Part shown: positions 55,835 to 64,000 of the stretch, one piece after another | How the letters are laid out: each line of letters starts with the position of its first letter | Numbering within the stretch: position 1 is the stretch's first letter | Virus record (IMG/VR): IMGVR_UViG_3300045303_000152 | Coordinates: 45,753-109,752 of that record | Strand: one strand, 5' to 3' | Length of the DNA: 64,000 nucleotides | Source: a virus | Translations under genes and position numbers: made by a program | Notes under the pieces: generated by a model | Told to the model about the DNA's origin: nothing | Databases searched by the model: none | Seen by the model: only the letters and a program-made list of their open reading frames with translations

Positions 55835-56152
55835 ATGGCTAAACAGCGTATGACTGTAGAAGAAATAATGGAGCAACTCGCCAGTGAGACTTTGCTAAAC
55901 CAAGTTAGGCGCAAGATCAGCAGCCACGCTGGCGTAGTGGAACAAGCTACGAGGCAAGTTGAGTCCCTTAGCCCGATTGCGCTTCGCAGGATGGAGTTCG
56001 AGGCAGCGATTGAAATCGCAGCTACGCTCGGCATCGACCTAACGCCTGGAGCTCAGCCACCAACTGGCGTGCGTGGAGCTATTGGTCCTAAAGGGCCTAC
56101 TGGCGCCCCAAAAGGTCCTACAGGTCCTAAAGCCAGTGAGAGGAATAAATGA
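55835..56152 (+). CDS. Small protein with collagen-like Gly-X-Y tail
   Basis: 105 residues. Helical N-terminus (1-70), then a Gly/Pro-rich tail GPKGPTGAPKGPTGPK. Short collagen-like repeats in phages often trimerise proteins; here it is in the middle of recombination genes. Overlaps SbcD-like start by 4 bp. Confidence 0.55.
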   Translation: MAKQRMTVEEIMEQLASETLLNQVRRKISSHAGVVEQATRQVESLSPIALRRMEFEAAIEIAATLGIDLTPGAQPPTGVRGAIGPKGPTGAPKGPTGPKASERNK

Positions 56153-57174
56153 CCGCAATAGTCACCGCTGACTTGCACTTGAGCAGCAACCCCCGTGATA
56201 GCTATCGGCATTACTTTGTCAGGAACATCTTGCTCGGCATCGTGACGCGCAAGCGGCCGACCACGCTAATCATTCTGGGCGACCTGACCGATCAAAAGGA
56301 CTATCACAGCTCAGAACTGGTCAACACGATCGTCGAGTATCTATACGCCTTTTCGCTAGAATGTCCCGTAATCGTCATGCGGGGTAATCATGATTGCATC
56401 AACCCCGACATGCCATTCTTTGGCTTTGTCAAGCATATCCCCAACATCACTTGGATTACCCAACCCAAAGTGATGACCCTCGCCGGGCTTGGTGTGTGCT
56501 GCTTTCTGCCTCACACGCGCAACTACAAACGGGATTGGGAAGAGCTATCGTTCGCCCCGTACAAGCGTGACTCCAATACAGGCTTCATCTTTGCTCACAA
56601 TACCTTCGACGGCGCCGATGCTGGCCACGGTCGAACGCTGCGAGGCATACCAACGTCGGTGTTCCCCAAACAGGCTACAGTCATCAGCGGCGATATCCAC
56701 ATACCGCAAACTCTCAATCAGGTGACTTATGTGGGCGCACCCTACACCGTCACGTTCGGCGATAGCTACAAACCCCGCGTGCTACAGATTGGGTTGACAC
56801 CCTCGCGTGAAATCCAAATGCAGTCGATACCATGCGAGGGGGCGCAAAAGCGTGTCGTCGATATTAAGAACCCTCACAAGGGCTTGGCTATTGCTCTTAA
56901 CAAGGGCGACATGGTAAAAGCTCGTGTTCACTTGGCGGCGGAAGACTACGCTCGATGGAATGAAATACAGGCGCAAGTGCGCAAGGCAATCGAGCAACAG
57001 GGCGCCATCGCCAGCATCATCCAGCCCATAAAGGTAAGCCAGACTATCAAGCTGCAACGCAAGCGCACGGCTGGACTTCAGAATGATCTCGAGCTACTCG
57101 AAACCTACGCGAAGCGACGAGGCGTGACAACTGACACGCTGAAAACTGGTAAATGGATCATGGAGCAAGTGTGA
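56149..57174 (+). CDS. SbcD/Mre11-like exonuclease (gp47)
   Basis: 341 residues. Metallophosphoesterase motifs: TADLHL (~6-11), ILGDLTDQ (~42), MRGNHDC (~79), FAHN (~145) and SGDIHIPQ (~180). With the SbcC-like protein at 57350 it forms the end-processing nuclease equivalent to T4 gp47/gp46. Confidence 0.87.
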   Translation: MTAIVTADLHLSSNPRDSYRHYFVRNILLGIVTRKRPTTLIILGDLTDQKDYHSSELVNTIVEYLYAFSLECPVIVMRGNHDCINPDMPFFGFVKHIPNITWITQPKVMTLAGLGVCCFLPHTRNYKRDWEELSFAPYKRDSNTGFIFAHNTFDGADAGHGRTLRGIPTSVFPKQATVISGDIHIPQTLNQVTYVGAPYTVTFGDSYKPRVLQIGLTPSREIQMQSIPCEGAQKRVVDIKNPHKGLAIALNKGDMVKARVHLAAEDYARWNEIQAQVRKAIEQQGAIASIIQPIKVSQTIKLQRKRTAGLQNDLELLETYAKRRGVTTDTLKTGKWIMEQV

Positions 57175-57353
57175 TGCACTGGATATTTCTGTCGGTACTA
57201 GCTGTATGCGTAGCCATCCTAGCAATAGTATCAGATACTGACGACTTGAAGCAACGAGTTTGCCTATTAGAAGGCCGAGAGGTAACTAGAACCTACGTGC
57301 TTGGGTTCATATTGAACTATGGCTGTACTGACAAGGCGAAGGAAACGAAGTGA
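57174..57353 (+). CDS. Small membrane protein, 59 aa
   Basis: An N-terminal hydrophobic helix (residues ~2-20) then a polar tail with two Cys. It is squeezed between the gp47 and gp46 homologs, coupled at both ends. Function unknown. Confidence 0.5.
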   Translation: MHWIFLSVLAVCVAILAIVSDTDDLKQRVCLLEGREVTRTYVLGFILNYGCTDKAKETK

Positions 57354-59194
57354 AGATCGAGTTTCGCCAGCTAGCAATCGAGCACTTCGGCAGCTTTGCT
57401 GAGAAGCAATTTCTCCGCCTCACGCCGTTGAGCGTCGGGGTGCATTTCGTGCGCGGCGTCAACGAGGTGGAAAAGCTTGGCCCCAACGGTGCCGGCAAGT
57501 CGAAGATGGTCAACGCTCTGGCGTGGTGCCTGTACGGCAAGACGACCGACAACCTCAAAGCATCTGATGTCAAGCCGTGGTCAGGTAAAGGCAAACCCCG
57601 CGTCAGTCTGATTGCCAACTTCGACGGCAAGAAACGGAAGGTAACGCGCACCGCCCCCAACTTTCTCGAGCTTGATGGCAAAGAGGTAAGCCAGGACGAG
57701 ATAGATAACTTGATGCACATGGACTACGGGGTGTTCAAGCAGGCTATGCTGTTCGGCCAATCAGAGCCGCTATTCTTTGACTTACCTAATAAAGATAAGC
57801 TGGCACTGCTGAGTGAAGTACTTGAGTTAGATAAGTGGGAAGTTCGTTCGCAAAGGGCGAGTGAGCGCACCCGCGAGCTAGAAGGTAAGCTGGCTGAATT
57901 GCGTTCGCAGGATATAGCGTTGGAGTCAGCTATTGTCAGAGTACGCGAGTTGATTGCCAGCACGATCGCCGCTCGCGATAAGTGGGAAGCTGAGCTGGCC
58001 ACCAAGCTGAAGAACGCTGATAAAGACAAACGAACACTTACAGAACAACTTGCAGCGGTTGAGAAGAAACTCAAAACGGCTACTCGCATCGGCGTGCATG
58101 CCGCGACCAAGCTAGGTGAGGTGCAGGCTGATCTCAAAATAGCTGAAGAGTACCTGAACAAGCATAACCAGCAACTATCTGTACTCAACGAGCGCAACCG
58201 GCAGCTTACGAGCCAGCGTGCGGTAGTTGTCAAAGACCTTAAAGAATTAGATAAGGCTCGCCGCTGCCCGACATGCAATCAACCCATAACCCACGTCAAC
58301 GTACGCACGCATCGGCAGCATTTGCAGGATAGGTTGAAGCAGCTCGATAAGCAAATCAAAGAGAGCACGCCGGCTGATATTCCTGAAACCCAAAAGCTGA
58401 CGTTCAAGTATAAGAATGACGTAATCATGAACCGGGCGCACGCGGTCACATACCAAACTGAGATGGATGGCCGCGCTCGTGAGGTAACAGCCCTGAATGT
58501 CACGCGGTCAGAATGCCGGGCAAGGCTCGACGTGATCGACAAGCTGATACAAGAGCGCGAGACTGAAGCCAATCCACACACGGCCCAGCTCAAAAAGCTC
58601 AAGACCCAGCTTACAGAAATGAAGGCTGAAAGCCTCGTAGCCGGCAAAGCAGCCGACAAAGCTTCAAGGCAGGCCGCGCGCAGCAAGTACTGGATAAAAG
58701 GGTTCAAGGACGTTCGACTGTTCGTAATAGAGGACGTGCTGCAGGAACTCGAGTTGACAACCAATGCATTGCTGGAAGACATGGGCTTGCTCGGCTGGCA
58801 AGTCAATTATGCAGTGGAGCGGGAAACCAAGTCGGGCAGCATTCAAACCGGCATGACGATCAGCATTCTATCGCCGCGCAACAAAAAGTCGGTCAAATGG
58901 GAGTCCTGGTCAGGAGGTGAAGGCCAACGCCTACGATTGGCTGGTGCTTTGGCACTGTCTGAGGTATTATTGGGGTACGCCAATATCGAGGTCAATCTCG
59001 AGATATTGGACGAGCCTACAAAGCACTTATCCGATGAGGGGGTAGTCGACTTGTGCGAGATGCTGACAGCGCGCAGTGAGCAACTGGGCCGGAAAATCCT
59101 GTACATCGATCACATGATGACGGAAGGTAGCCAGTTCGCCTCGACTATCGTGGTGCGCAAGACTAAGGCCGGTTCATTGATTGAGCAGAGCTAA
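57350..59194 (+). CDS. SbcC/Rad50-like ATPase (gp46)
   Basis: 614 residues, GTG start. Walker A GPNGAGKS (44-51), coiled coil ~165-300, zinc hook CPTC (~306), second coiled coil ~330-450, ABC signature SGGEGQRLRLA (~521) and Walker B LEILDEPTKHL (~551). ATP-driven partner of the SbcD-like nuclease in DNA-end resection and host DNA breakdown. Confidence 0.88.
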   Translation: MKIEFRQLAIEHFGSFAEKQFLRLTPLSVGVHFVRGVNEVEKLGPNGAGKSKMVNALAWCLYGKTTDNLKASDVKPWSGKGKPRVSLIANFDGKKRKVTRTAPNFLELDGKEVSQDEIDNLMHMDYGVFKQAMLFGQSEPLFFDLPNKDKLALLSEVLELDKWEVRSQRASERTRELEGKLAELRSQDIALESAIVRVRELIASTIAARDKWEAELATKLKNADKDKRTLTEQLAAVEKKLKTATRIGVHAATKLGEVQADLKIAEEYLNKHNQQLSVLNERNRQLTSQRAVVVKDLKELDKARRCPTCNQPITHVNVRTHRQHLQDRLKQLDKQIKESTPADIPETQKLTFKYKNDVIMNRAHAVTYQTEMDGRAREVTALNVTRSECRARLDVIDKLIQERETEANPHTAQLKKLKTQLTEMKAESLVAGKAADKASRQAARSKYWIKGFKDVRLFVIEDVLQELELTTNALLEDMGLLGWQVNYAVERETKSGSIQTGMTISILSPRNKKSVKWESWSGGEGQRLRLAGALALSEVLLGYANIEVNLEILDEPTKHLSDEGVVDLCEMLTARSEQLGRKILYIDHMMTEGSQFASTIVVRKTKAGSLIEQS

Positions 59195-59215
59195 CGTATG
59201 TTGTAAGCGGGGCTG

Positions 59216-59731
59216 ATGCACGACGATGATAAAACATTCTGGTTGATGCTGTTCCTGCTGTTTAGCCTAGTCGCTATATCAGCACTGGTAGCCATCAGCT
59301 TGATGGAGGAAGCGTTCGGTGACGATCTCAACAGGCAAATGGGCATACGGAAAATGGTACCCACCCTGCAGACTCTATCGCATAAAGCAGCGAGGCACGC
59401 GCGGCAAGTACAAGCGCTCGACCGAGACACGCATGAAAGCCTCTCAAGCCGTCAAAAAGACGAAGGCGAAGCGGTGGCAATCGCTCGCAAAGAAGTTCAA
59501 CACTTCTACCAAAAACATACAGATGTTCAACAAGTTGTGGAAAAACCAACAACGATGCGCAAAACGACGAGGCATAGGATTTCAGTTAACCTTTCATCAA
59601 TGGATGGCAATTTGGCTAAATTCTGGCAAACTACACAAACGCGGCAAGGGTGCGAAACTCTACGTTATGGCGAGGTTCAACGATGTGGGAAATTACGCCG
59701 TAGGCAACGTGAAGATAATTCTTGGCACTGA
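59216..59731 (+). CDS. Small membrane protein, 3' extent uncertain
   Basis: The first ~45 residues are credible: a polar start then a hydrophobic helix (FWLMLFLLFSLVAISALVAI). The frame stays open to 59731, but that part overlaps an HNH-like gene in another frame and has shadow-like composition. Either two genuinely overlapping genes exist or an indel joined the frames. Confidence 0.4.
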   Translation: MHDDDKTFWLMLFLLFSLVAISALVAISLMEEAFGDDLNRQMGIRKMVPTLQTLSHKAARHARQVQALDRDTHESLSSRQKDEGEAVAIARKEVQHFYQKHTDVQQVVEKPTTMRKTTRHRISVNLSSMDGNLAKFWQTTQTRQGCETLRYGEVQRCGKLRRRQREDNSWH

Positions 59732-59897
59732 AAATGTTAGCGAGGGGCATAAACGTGAGCGTGTACGTAGACGATATGTGGAAGTACCCGATGGGCCAAT
59801 TCAAGGCCAGAGGTGGGCGCACCTACAAGATGAGCCACCTGATCGCCACCGACCTAAAAGAGCTGCATCGTATGGCTCGTCGCCTTGGTGTAGATAA
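59319..59897 (+). CDS. HNH-like family protein overlapping both neighbours
   Basis: 192 residues, GTG start with GGAGG ~10 nt upstream. Residues ~75-150 contain CAKRRGIGFQLTFHQWMAIW and KLYVMARFNDVGNYAVGNVK then ENVSEGH, the pattern of a phage/prophage HNH-like family. The N-terminus is basic. Its last ~143 bp overlap the DUF4031 gene, so the true C-terminus may be shorter. Confidence 0.5.
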   Translation: MTISTGKWAYGKWYPPCRLYRIKQRGTRGKYKRSTETRMKASQAVKKTKAKRWQSLAKKFNTSTKNIQMFNKLWKNQQRCAKRRGIGFQLTFHQWMAIWLNSGKLHKRGKGAKLYVMARFNDVGNYAVGNVKIILGTENVSEGHKRERVRRRYVEVPDGPIQGQRWAHLQDEPPDRHRPKRAASYGSSPWCR

Positions 59898-60162
59898 ACG
59901 CCACTTTCAAGATAAGCATAGCGGGCCTCACTATGACATTGCGATGTCTAAGCGAAAGCTCGCAGTCGAGTACGGAGCTGTGGAAGTAACCATGCGCGAG
60001 CTTGCCGCCATACTTTGGTGCCAGCGCAACGAGTTGCCATTCCGCAATCCAGGTCACGCTTATAGACGAATGATCGCAAACTATCGAAACAGGGTGAGGG
60101 TTAGTGATGGAACGTCGTCGCTTGGGACAACTACCAAAGCCGTGCCCGCTCGTAACAGGTAG
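59755..60162 (+). CDS. DUF4031 family protein
   Basis: 135 residues, GTG start after GAGGGG. SVYVDDMWKYPMGQFKARGG, SHLIATDLKELHRMARRLGV and HYDIAMSKRKLAVEYGAVEV match DUF4031, a small domain frequent in phages, function unknown. C-terminal ~45 residues overlap the next gene by 56 bp. Confidence 0.75.
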   Translation: MSVYVDDMWKYPMGQFKARGGRTYKMSHLIATDLKELHRMARRLGVDKRHFQDKHSGPHYDIAMSKRKLAVEYGAVEVTMRELAAILWCQRNELPFRNPGHAYRRMIANYRNRVRVSDGTSSLGTTTKAVPARNR

Positions 60163-60550
60163 AATAATCTACGATAAGTCAGCCGGTCAGCTTAGGCCCG
60201 AGAATTACCAATGGTACACGTACCTCACCAAGCCAACGTATGAGAAGTTTGGTGGCGTATTCAAGCGAGTAGGCCGCGACCCTAAGCGAATACCACAGAA
60301 TATTCTCGAGGCGTCAGGGCACAAGCCTCGCTCGGCAACGTCACGCATCAAAACCTATCTCATTGACTTAGAGATAGAGCGTGACCCCTCGCGAGATCGT
60401 GGCTTGAAGCGGTTGCGTGAGCTTTGCCTGCGCTGTGCCATAACGACCAATGAGATCCGGCACTGCGCGATCATTAACTGCCCACTCTGGTGCCATCGCC
60501 TAGGTACTAATCCCCATAACTTTCACAAGCGTCAAGCTAGAAAGGAGTAG
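60107..60550 (+). CDS. Zinc-binding C-terminal (CPLWxxRxGxNP) protein
   Basis: 147 residues. CLRCAITTNEIRHCAIINCP followed by LWCHRLGTNPH is a Cys-rich motif seen at the C-termini of phage/prophage proteins (EVRxCTxxxCPLWPxRxGxNP). The rest is basic. Possibly DNA-binding; role unknown. Confidence 0.6.
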   Translation: MERRRLGQLPKPCPLVTGRIIYDKSAGQLRPENYQWYTYLTKPTYEKFGGVFKRVGRDPKRIPQNILEASGHKPRSATSRIKTYLIDLEIERDPSRDRGLKRLRELCLRCAITTNEIRHCAIINCPLWCHRLGTNPHNFHKRQARKE

Positions 60551-60553
60551 TGC

Positions 60554-62080
60554 ATGCGCGTTGTAATTTACAGACCTACCAAGTCAGAGCATGACGCGGC
60601 GCTCGCTGACGCTTTGCTTACCGGGTTCGAGGCTAATGGCGACAAGGTATTTCTGAAGAAGTCAGTCGAGTTTAGCGGGATTGACGAATGGACCCAAATG
60701 ATCGTGCTTATTGGGCTCAACGACAAGTCGCTATATACCCAGCATATCAGAGCCGGCAAGAGCGTGCTGCTGATTGATGACGGCTACATCAACCCGCAGA
60801 AGTACTATCGGTTCGCCCTAGATGGGTTTCAGTCATGGTTTCTGCACAACAAGCCAATGGCGCATGGCCGGCTGGCAACTATATTGAAGGAAGCAGAGCT
60901 AACCATGCTACCTTTCGAAGAACGCCAGCAACCGCTCGGGCTGTACGTCGGCAACCCTGAAGCCTATTGCAGATGGCATGAGCTGACCGACGATAAGGAC
61001 GACAAGCATTCCTTCGACAGCAATATGTGCCGGCACATCGCCGTCAGGATAATCCCACAGGTTTGGGGCACGCCGACAGCGGCTTACCTACCAAATGCAA
61101 ACTTCAATGCTGCGCACCCAAAGTTCATGGATGGTCCCCGAGGCACCATTGTACTGCCCTCTGATACTCCTCTTAGCGAAGCGTTGCGGAATTGCTCCAT
61201 GCTGGTCGAGCACGGCGGAAACTTCGGCGTTGCCGCGCTTATTGCCGGCGTACCAGTTGTAGTTACAACGGCGGAAGGGATAAGTCCGGTGTACCCCATC
61301 GCTGGGCACGGCATTGAGGCAGTGCGATCACCCCCTAAAACTACGGATGCAGAGCGTGTGCAAGTACTGGCCAACCTAGCATGGCATCAGTTCACGTTGA
61401 ATGAGATTGCATCGGGCATGGCGTTGCAACACCTAACCCCGCACACGATTAAGCATTTGGAGGGCATGGTCAGCGATCCCAATAACCAAACCTATCTGAT
61501 TGCCCAATACAAGATGATGCACAACGCCGGCAAGTATCGTGGCGGGCTCAATGAGGAGATCATTGCCCACATCACCACGATGGTTGACGCTCACAAGCCG
61601 CAGAGCTTGCTCGACTATGGCAGCGGCAAGGGCAGGCAGTACCTCGAGAAAAAGCAGCACGAGCTATGGAACGGCCCCGAGCCAACATGCTATGACCCTG
61701 CACACGCGCCGTTCGCGACCAGACCCGAAGGGCAGTTCGACGGCGTGATCTGTACCGATGTGGCCGAGCATATTCCACCCGATGGCGTCGAGGCATTTCT
61801 CGACGACGTGTTGCAGTACGCTCGCAAGTTCGTGTTCTTTTGTATTTACACCGGGCCGGCGATCAAGTATTTACCCGACGGGCGCAACGTTCACCTCACG
61901 GTAAGAAAGCAAAAATGGTGGAACCAGCAAATCTTTGAGGCAATCTACCGACGTGAGCCGGCAAGCTTGACGCCGATAGCTGTTACCGTGCTCAGTGACA
62001 AGTCAATCCGAATGAAAAGCGACACCATCGAGATCACCACATTGTACCGAGGCGGGGAGCGAGATGAAAAAGCAGCTTAG
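60554..62080 (+). CDS. GT-B-like glycosyltransferase fused to SAM methyltransferase
   Basis: 508 residues. Residues 1-~310: third GT-B-like paralog, with LLIDDGYINPQKYYRFALDG, MLVEHGGNFGVAALIAGVP and LANLAWHQFTLNEIASG. Residues ~340-500: SAM methyltransferase SLLDYGSGKGRQYL, DGVICTDVAEHIPPDGVEAF. The fusion joins in one chain what is two adjacent genes at 25252/25884, strong evidence that transfer and methylation act on the same product. AAAGGAG leader. Confidence 0.68.
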   Translation: MRVVIYRPTKSEHDAALADALLTGFEANGDKVFLKKSVEFSGIDEWTQMIVLIGLNDKSLYTQHIRAGKSVLLIDDGYINPQKYYRFALDGFQSWFLHNKPMAHGRLATILKEAELTMLPFEERQQPLGLYVGNPEAYCRWHELTDDKDDKHSFDSNMCRHIAVRIIPQVWGTPTAAYLPNANFNAAHPKFMDGPRGTIVLPSDTPLSEALRNCSMLVEHGGNFGVAALIAGVPVVVTTAEGISPVYPIAGHGIEAVRSPPKTTDAERVQVLANLAWHQFTLNEIASGMALQHLTPHTIKHLEGMVSDPNNQTYLIAQYKMMHNAGKYRGGLNEEIIAHITTMVDAHKPQSLLDYGSGKGRQYLEKKQHELWNGPEPTCYDPAHAPFATRPEGQFDGVICTDVAEHIPPDGVEAFLDDVLQYARKFVFFCIYTGPAIKYLPDGRNVHLTVRKQKWWNQQIFEAIYRREPASLTPIAVTVLSDKSIRMKSDTIEITTLYRGGERDEKAA

Positions 62081-62921
62081 GGCTAGAACCTTCAACTTCG
62101 AGCAAACCCCGCAATCCTCCCATACGGTGCTGCCGGCACCACCAGCCGAGTTCATCCCTACCTGCAAGCTCGATGTGATAACGTCGTGCTCGGCTGAAGG
62201 CTGGACCCGCTACGGCCAAAAGTGCGTGCGCTCATTCATGGACTATTGGCCAGCCGGCATCAAGCTGCATTTGGTGAGCGAGGATAACCTTACCCAGCAC
62301 ATTTCGGGGTTTGACCCCAACCGCATAGTATTCCACTCACTGTACAGCTACGAACTGGCTGCGAAGTTCTACGAGCGTCATAAGGATAACAAAGCATCCA
62401 AGGGCTACAAGCGACACACGTTCTACAACTTTCGCGAGGATGCCTATCGCTTCAGCAAGAAGGTATTCGCTATTCGCTTGGTGACGCTCAACATGATCGA
62501 GGGCCGGGTAATCTGGCTCGATGCCGATACGGTCACATCTAGCGCGATACCGTTGGAGTTGCTGTACCGCATACCACCCGATGACTACTGCCTCGCTTTT
62601 CTGGATCGGCCCCGCTACCATAGCGAGTGCGGCTTTGTCGGCTATAACCTCAACCATCAGGATACCAAAGACTTCATTGCCAAGTTCGCGCAGCTATACG
62701 AGCTGGATAAAGTGTTCGACTTGCGCGAGTGGCATGATAGCTGGGTATTCGATTGGCTGCGTCACAAGATGCAGATTAAGGGCTACCCAATCTCACACAA
62801 TAACCTGAGCCACCCATTTGTCCATAGCGAGCTGGGCAAGTATATGGACCACATGAAAGGCAATCGCAAGAACCTAGGTATGTCGGTTGAGCATCCAAAG
62901 TACAAACGTAAGAAGGGTTAA
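62064..62921 (+). CDS. GT-A glycosyltransferase-like protein
   Basis: 285 residues. KLDVITSCSAEGWTRYGQKC starts the fold; VIWLDADTVTSSAIP has the DxD metal site at D153/D155; ECGFVGYNLNHQDTKDF follows as in GT8-like enzymes. It overlaps the fusion gene by 17 bp. Sugar and acceptor unknown. Confidence 0.7.
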   Translation: MKKQLRARTFNFEQTPQSSHTVLPAPPAEFIPTCKLDVITSCSAEGWTRYGQKCVRSFMDYWPAGIKLHLVSEDNLTQHISGFDPNRIVFHSLYSYELAAKFYERHKDNKASKGYKRHTFYNFREDAYRFSKKVFAIRLVTLNMIEGRVIWLDADTVTSSAIPLELLYRIPPDDYCLAFLDRPRYHSECGFVGYNLNHQDTKDFIAKFAQLYELDKVFDLREWHDSWVFDWLRHKMQIKGYPISHNNLSHPFVHSELGKYMDHMKGNRKNLGMSVEHPKYKRKKG

Positions 62922-62923
62922 GC

Positions 62924-63184
62924 ATGCTTCGCACCTGTATGGATTGTGAAGGCCCGCTGCATGCCGCCTTTAGCTTTGTGCTAGCTAGGGATGTCAATGC
63001 TTACCTCAATGGCGAGCCTGTAGCAGTAATTCGCGAGAGATGCGATTGGTGTGCTGCTTGGGCAGCTAGCTATGGAGGATGTGATAACGGCCTTCCCTTC
63101 ATGTGGAGGCTCGACGCCACGCAAGCGATAGCCGCTCGACGTAGGCAGCTCTGTGAACGACAAATGCAGCGCGCAGGTAAATAG
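62924..63184 (+). CDS. Cys-rich ORFan, 86 aa
   Basis: CMDC and CDWC form a plausible zinc ribbon; further Cys near the C-terminus. Not recognised. Two bases after the previous stop. Confidence 0.5.
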   Translation: MLRTCMDCEGPLHAAFSFVLARDVNAYLNGEPVAVIRERCDWCAAWAASYGGCDNGLPFMWRLDATQAIAARRRQLCERQMQRAGK

Positions 63185-63193
63185 GAGTGGAAT

Positions 63194-63883
63194 GTGAAAC
63201 AGCACCGGGGCATTTGGTTGCCAGATAACGACACGCACTTTGCCGAACACTTGGATGCAGGACCTGAGTACCAGGGTGCCGGCACCTACCAGTTTAAGAA
63301 GATTGAAATGGCACTGGCCAAGGTTGAGCAATGGCGAGGTGCGGTTGACGTAGGCGCGCACGTTGGCCTATGGTCGCGCGTACTAGCCGACAAATTCGAA
63401 AACCTCTGGGCCTTCGAGCCGGTACCAGAGCACCAAGCCTGCTTCATCAAGAACCTAGTCGAGCATAAGGCGGGCAAGGTAAGAGCTATCAATCCGCGTG
63501 TAGTGCTGCACCCTATCGCCCTTGGCAGCGCTGCCGGTCACACGTTCATCGACCCTGTTCCTGACAACAGTGGCAATGCCTGCGTTACCGACCATCACTT
63601 AAAGGGAATTAAAGTTCAATTACGAACTTTGGATAGCTTCAGGCTGTTCGAAAAGCACGTCGACTTCATCAAGATAGATGTTGAGGGCTACGAGCTTGAG
63701 GTTATCAAAGGCGGCGAGGAAACTATCAGGAAGTGCCGGCCGGTGATGGTAATCGAGCAAAAGCCGGGGCACGCCCAACGCTACGGGTTTGGGGAACGTG
63801 CCGCCGTCAATGTCGTGCTGGCTTGGGGTGCTGAGCTGCTGTGGCATCGAGCCGGCGACTACTGCCTGGGTTGTAAAAACTAA
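63194..63883 (+). CDS. FkbM-family methyltransferase
   Basis: 229 residues, GTG start after AGGAG. SAM motif VDVGAHVGLWSRVL (51-64), WAFEPVPEHQACF, and the FkbM signature IKIDVEGYELEVIKGGEE (~163-180). FkbM enzymes O-methylate sugars or polyketides. Next to two glycosyltransferases, sugar methylation is the natural inference. Confidence 0.82.
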   Translation: MKQHRGIWLPDNDTHFAEHLDAGPEYQGAGTYQFKKIEMALAKVEQWRGAVDVGAHVGLWSRVLADKFENLWAFEPVPEHQACFIKNLVEHKAGKVRAINPRVVLHPIALGSAAGHTFIDPVPDNSGNACVTDHHLKGIKVQLRTLDSFRLFEKHVDFIKIDVEGYELEVIKGGEETIRKCRPVMVIEQKPGHAQRYGFGERAAVNVVLAWGAELLWHRAGDYCLGCKN

Positions 63884-63895
63884 CGGAGAGCAATC

Positions 63896-64000
63896 ATGGC
63901 CACGCCTAATACACCGTCGAATGAGAATACACAGCCAAATGAAACGATTGGAGCAACGTCTGCCAAGCCACGTGGCAAACCGTTCAAGAAGCTCGACCCG
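63896..64000 (+). CDS. Partial gene running off the window
   Basis: 35 codons visible, starting MATPNTPSNENTQPNETIGA, a Thr/Asn/Pro-rich flexible N-terminus turning basic (KPRGKPFKKLDP). ACGGAGAGC leader. Product cannot be named. Confidence 0.5.
   Translation, partial: MATPNTPSNENTQPNETIGATSAKPRGKPFKKLDP

Noticed and set aside
55835-56152. Tail-fibre fragment based on the Gly-X-Y tail
   Set aside because: The repeat is short, the rest is a small helical domain, and it lies inside a recombination operon, so a structural role is not supported.
63608-63632. Seventh GTTCAA palindrome (AAAGTTC...GAACTTT)
   Set aside because: The centre is six bases instead of two and it lies within the FkbM coding sequence; not counted as a family member.

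Overview
This window looks like about 64 kb from one side of a large tailed double-stranded DNA phage (Caudoviricetes) infecting a Gram-negative, probably proteobacterial, host. The gene order is tight and nearly all on the + strand, with frequent ATGA/TGATG stop-start overlaps. The window holds a complete phage replication set and dozens of tiny ORFans. I recognise no terminase, capsid, portal or tail gene, so the structural half should lie outside. A small exported protein at 24016 (HGWYPHECCSGLDC) resembles a family I associate with Rhizobiales, which is only a weak hint about the host.

Layout. 1-2712: an array of very short genes, each preceded by a near-identical leader (GGGGGTTCACATG type) and separated by strong stem-loops, probably an early or host-takeover block. 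2713-3672: a repeat-rich gene-less stretch with operator-like dyads. 3673-15482: a run of small early genes, including an ArdC antirestriction protein flanked by two paralogous membrane proteins, and a UvrD-like helicase with a histone-like tail. 15483-16125: a gene-less stretch ending in a boxA plus hairpin (nut-like) element, followed by two ParB/DGQHR-type proteins. 18184-23754: small membrane, exported and Cys-rich proteins. 24376-29394: a modification island with SAM methyltransferase-like paralogs, GT-B-like glycosyltransferase paralogs, a 2OG-Fe(II) oxygenase and a MazG-like protein. A third methyltransferase paralog nearby lies on the - strand and carries an in-frame ochre stop.

29610-59194 is the replication/recombination core: CHC2-TOPRIM primase, DUF3102 protein, sigma-70-like factor, histone-H1-like protein, beta-type sliding clamp, UDG-DNA polymerase I fusion, clamp loader, gp32-like SSB, RecA-like recombinase, Holliday-junction resolvase-like nuclease, DnaB-like helicase, SNF2-like helicase, and the SbcD/SbcC (gp47/gp46) pair. 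Several HNH homing endonucleases sit beside these genes. Inside it, 33471-38248 carries an apparent thymine-hypermodification module: an alpha-glutamyl/putrescinyl-thymine pyrophosphorylase-like DNA glycosylase fold, a TET-associated-type GT-A glycosyltransferase, an HD phosphohydrolase, and a thymidylate synthase/5-hmdUMP synthase homolog. This implies that the genomic T may be replaced or decorated. 59216-64000 ends with a second sugar/methyl module: a GT-B-methyltransferase fusion, a GT-A enzyme and an FkbM methyltransferase.

The main leads are: (1) the hypermodification genes plus the paralogous glycosyltransferase/methyltransferase/dioxygenase modules, which together could build a composite modified base or glycan; (2) the leader-plus-hairpin cassette array; (3) a dispersed palindrome GTTCAA-NN-TTGAAC at six sites and an everted cousin TGAAC-N3-GTTCA; (4) the nut-like element; (5) histone-like and mixed-charge tails on several DNA-binding proteins.
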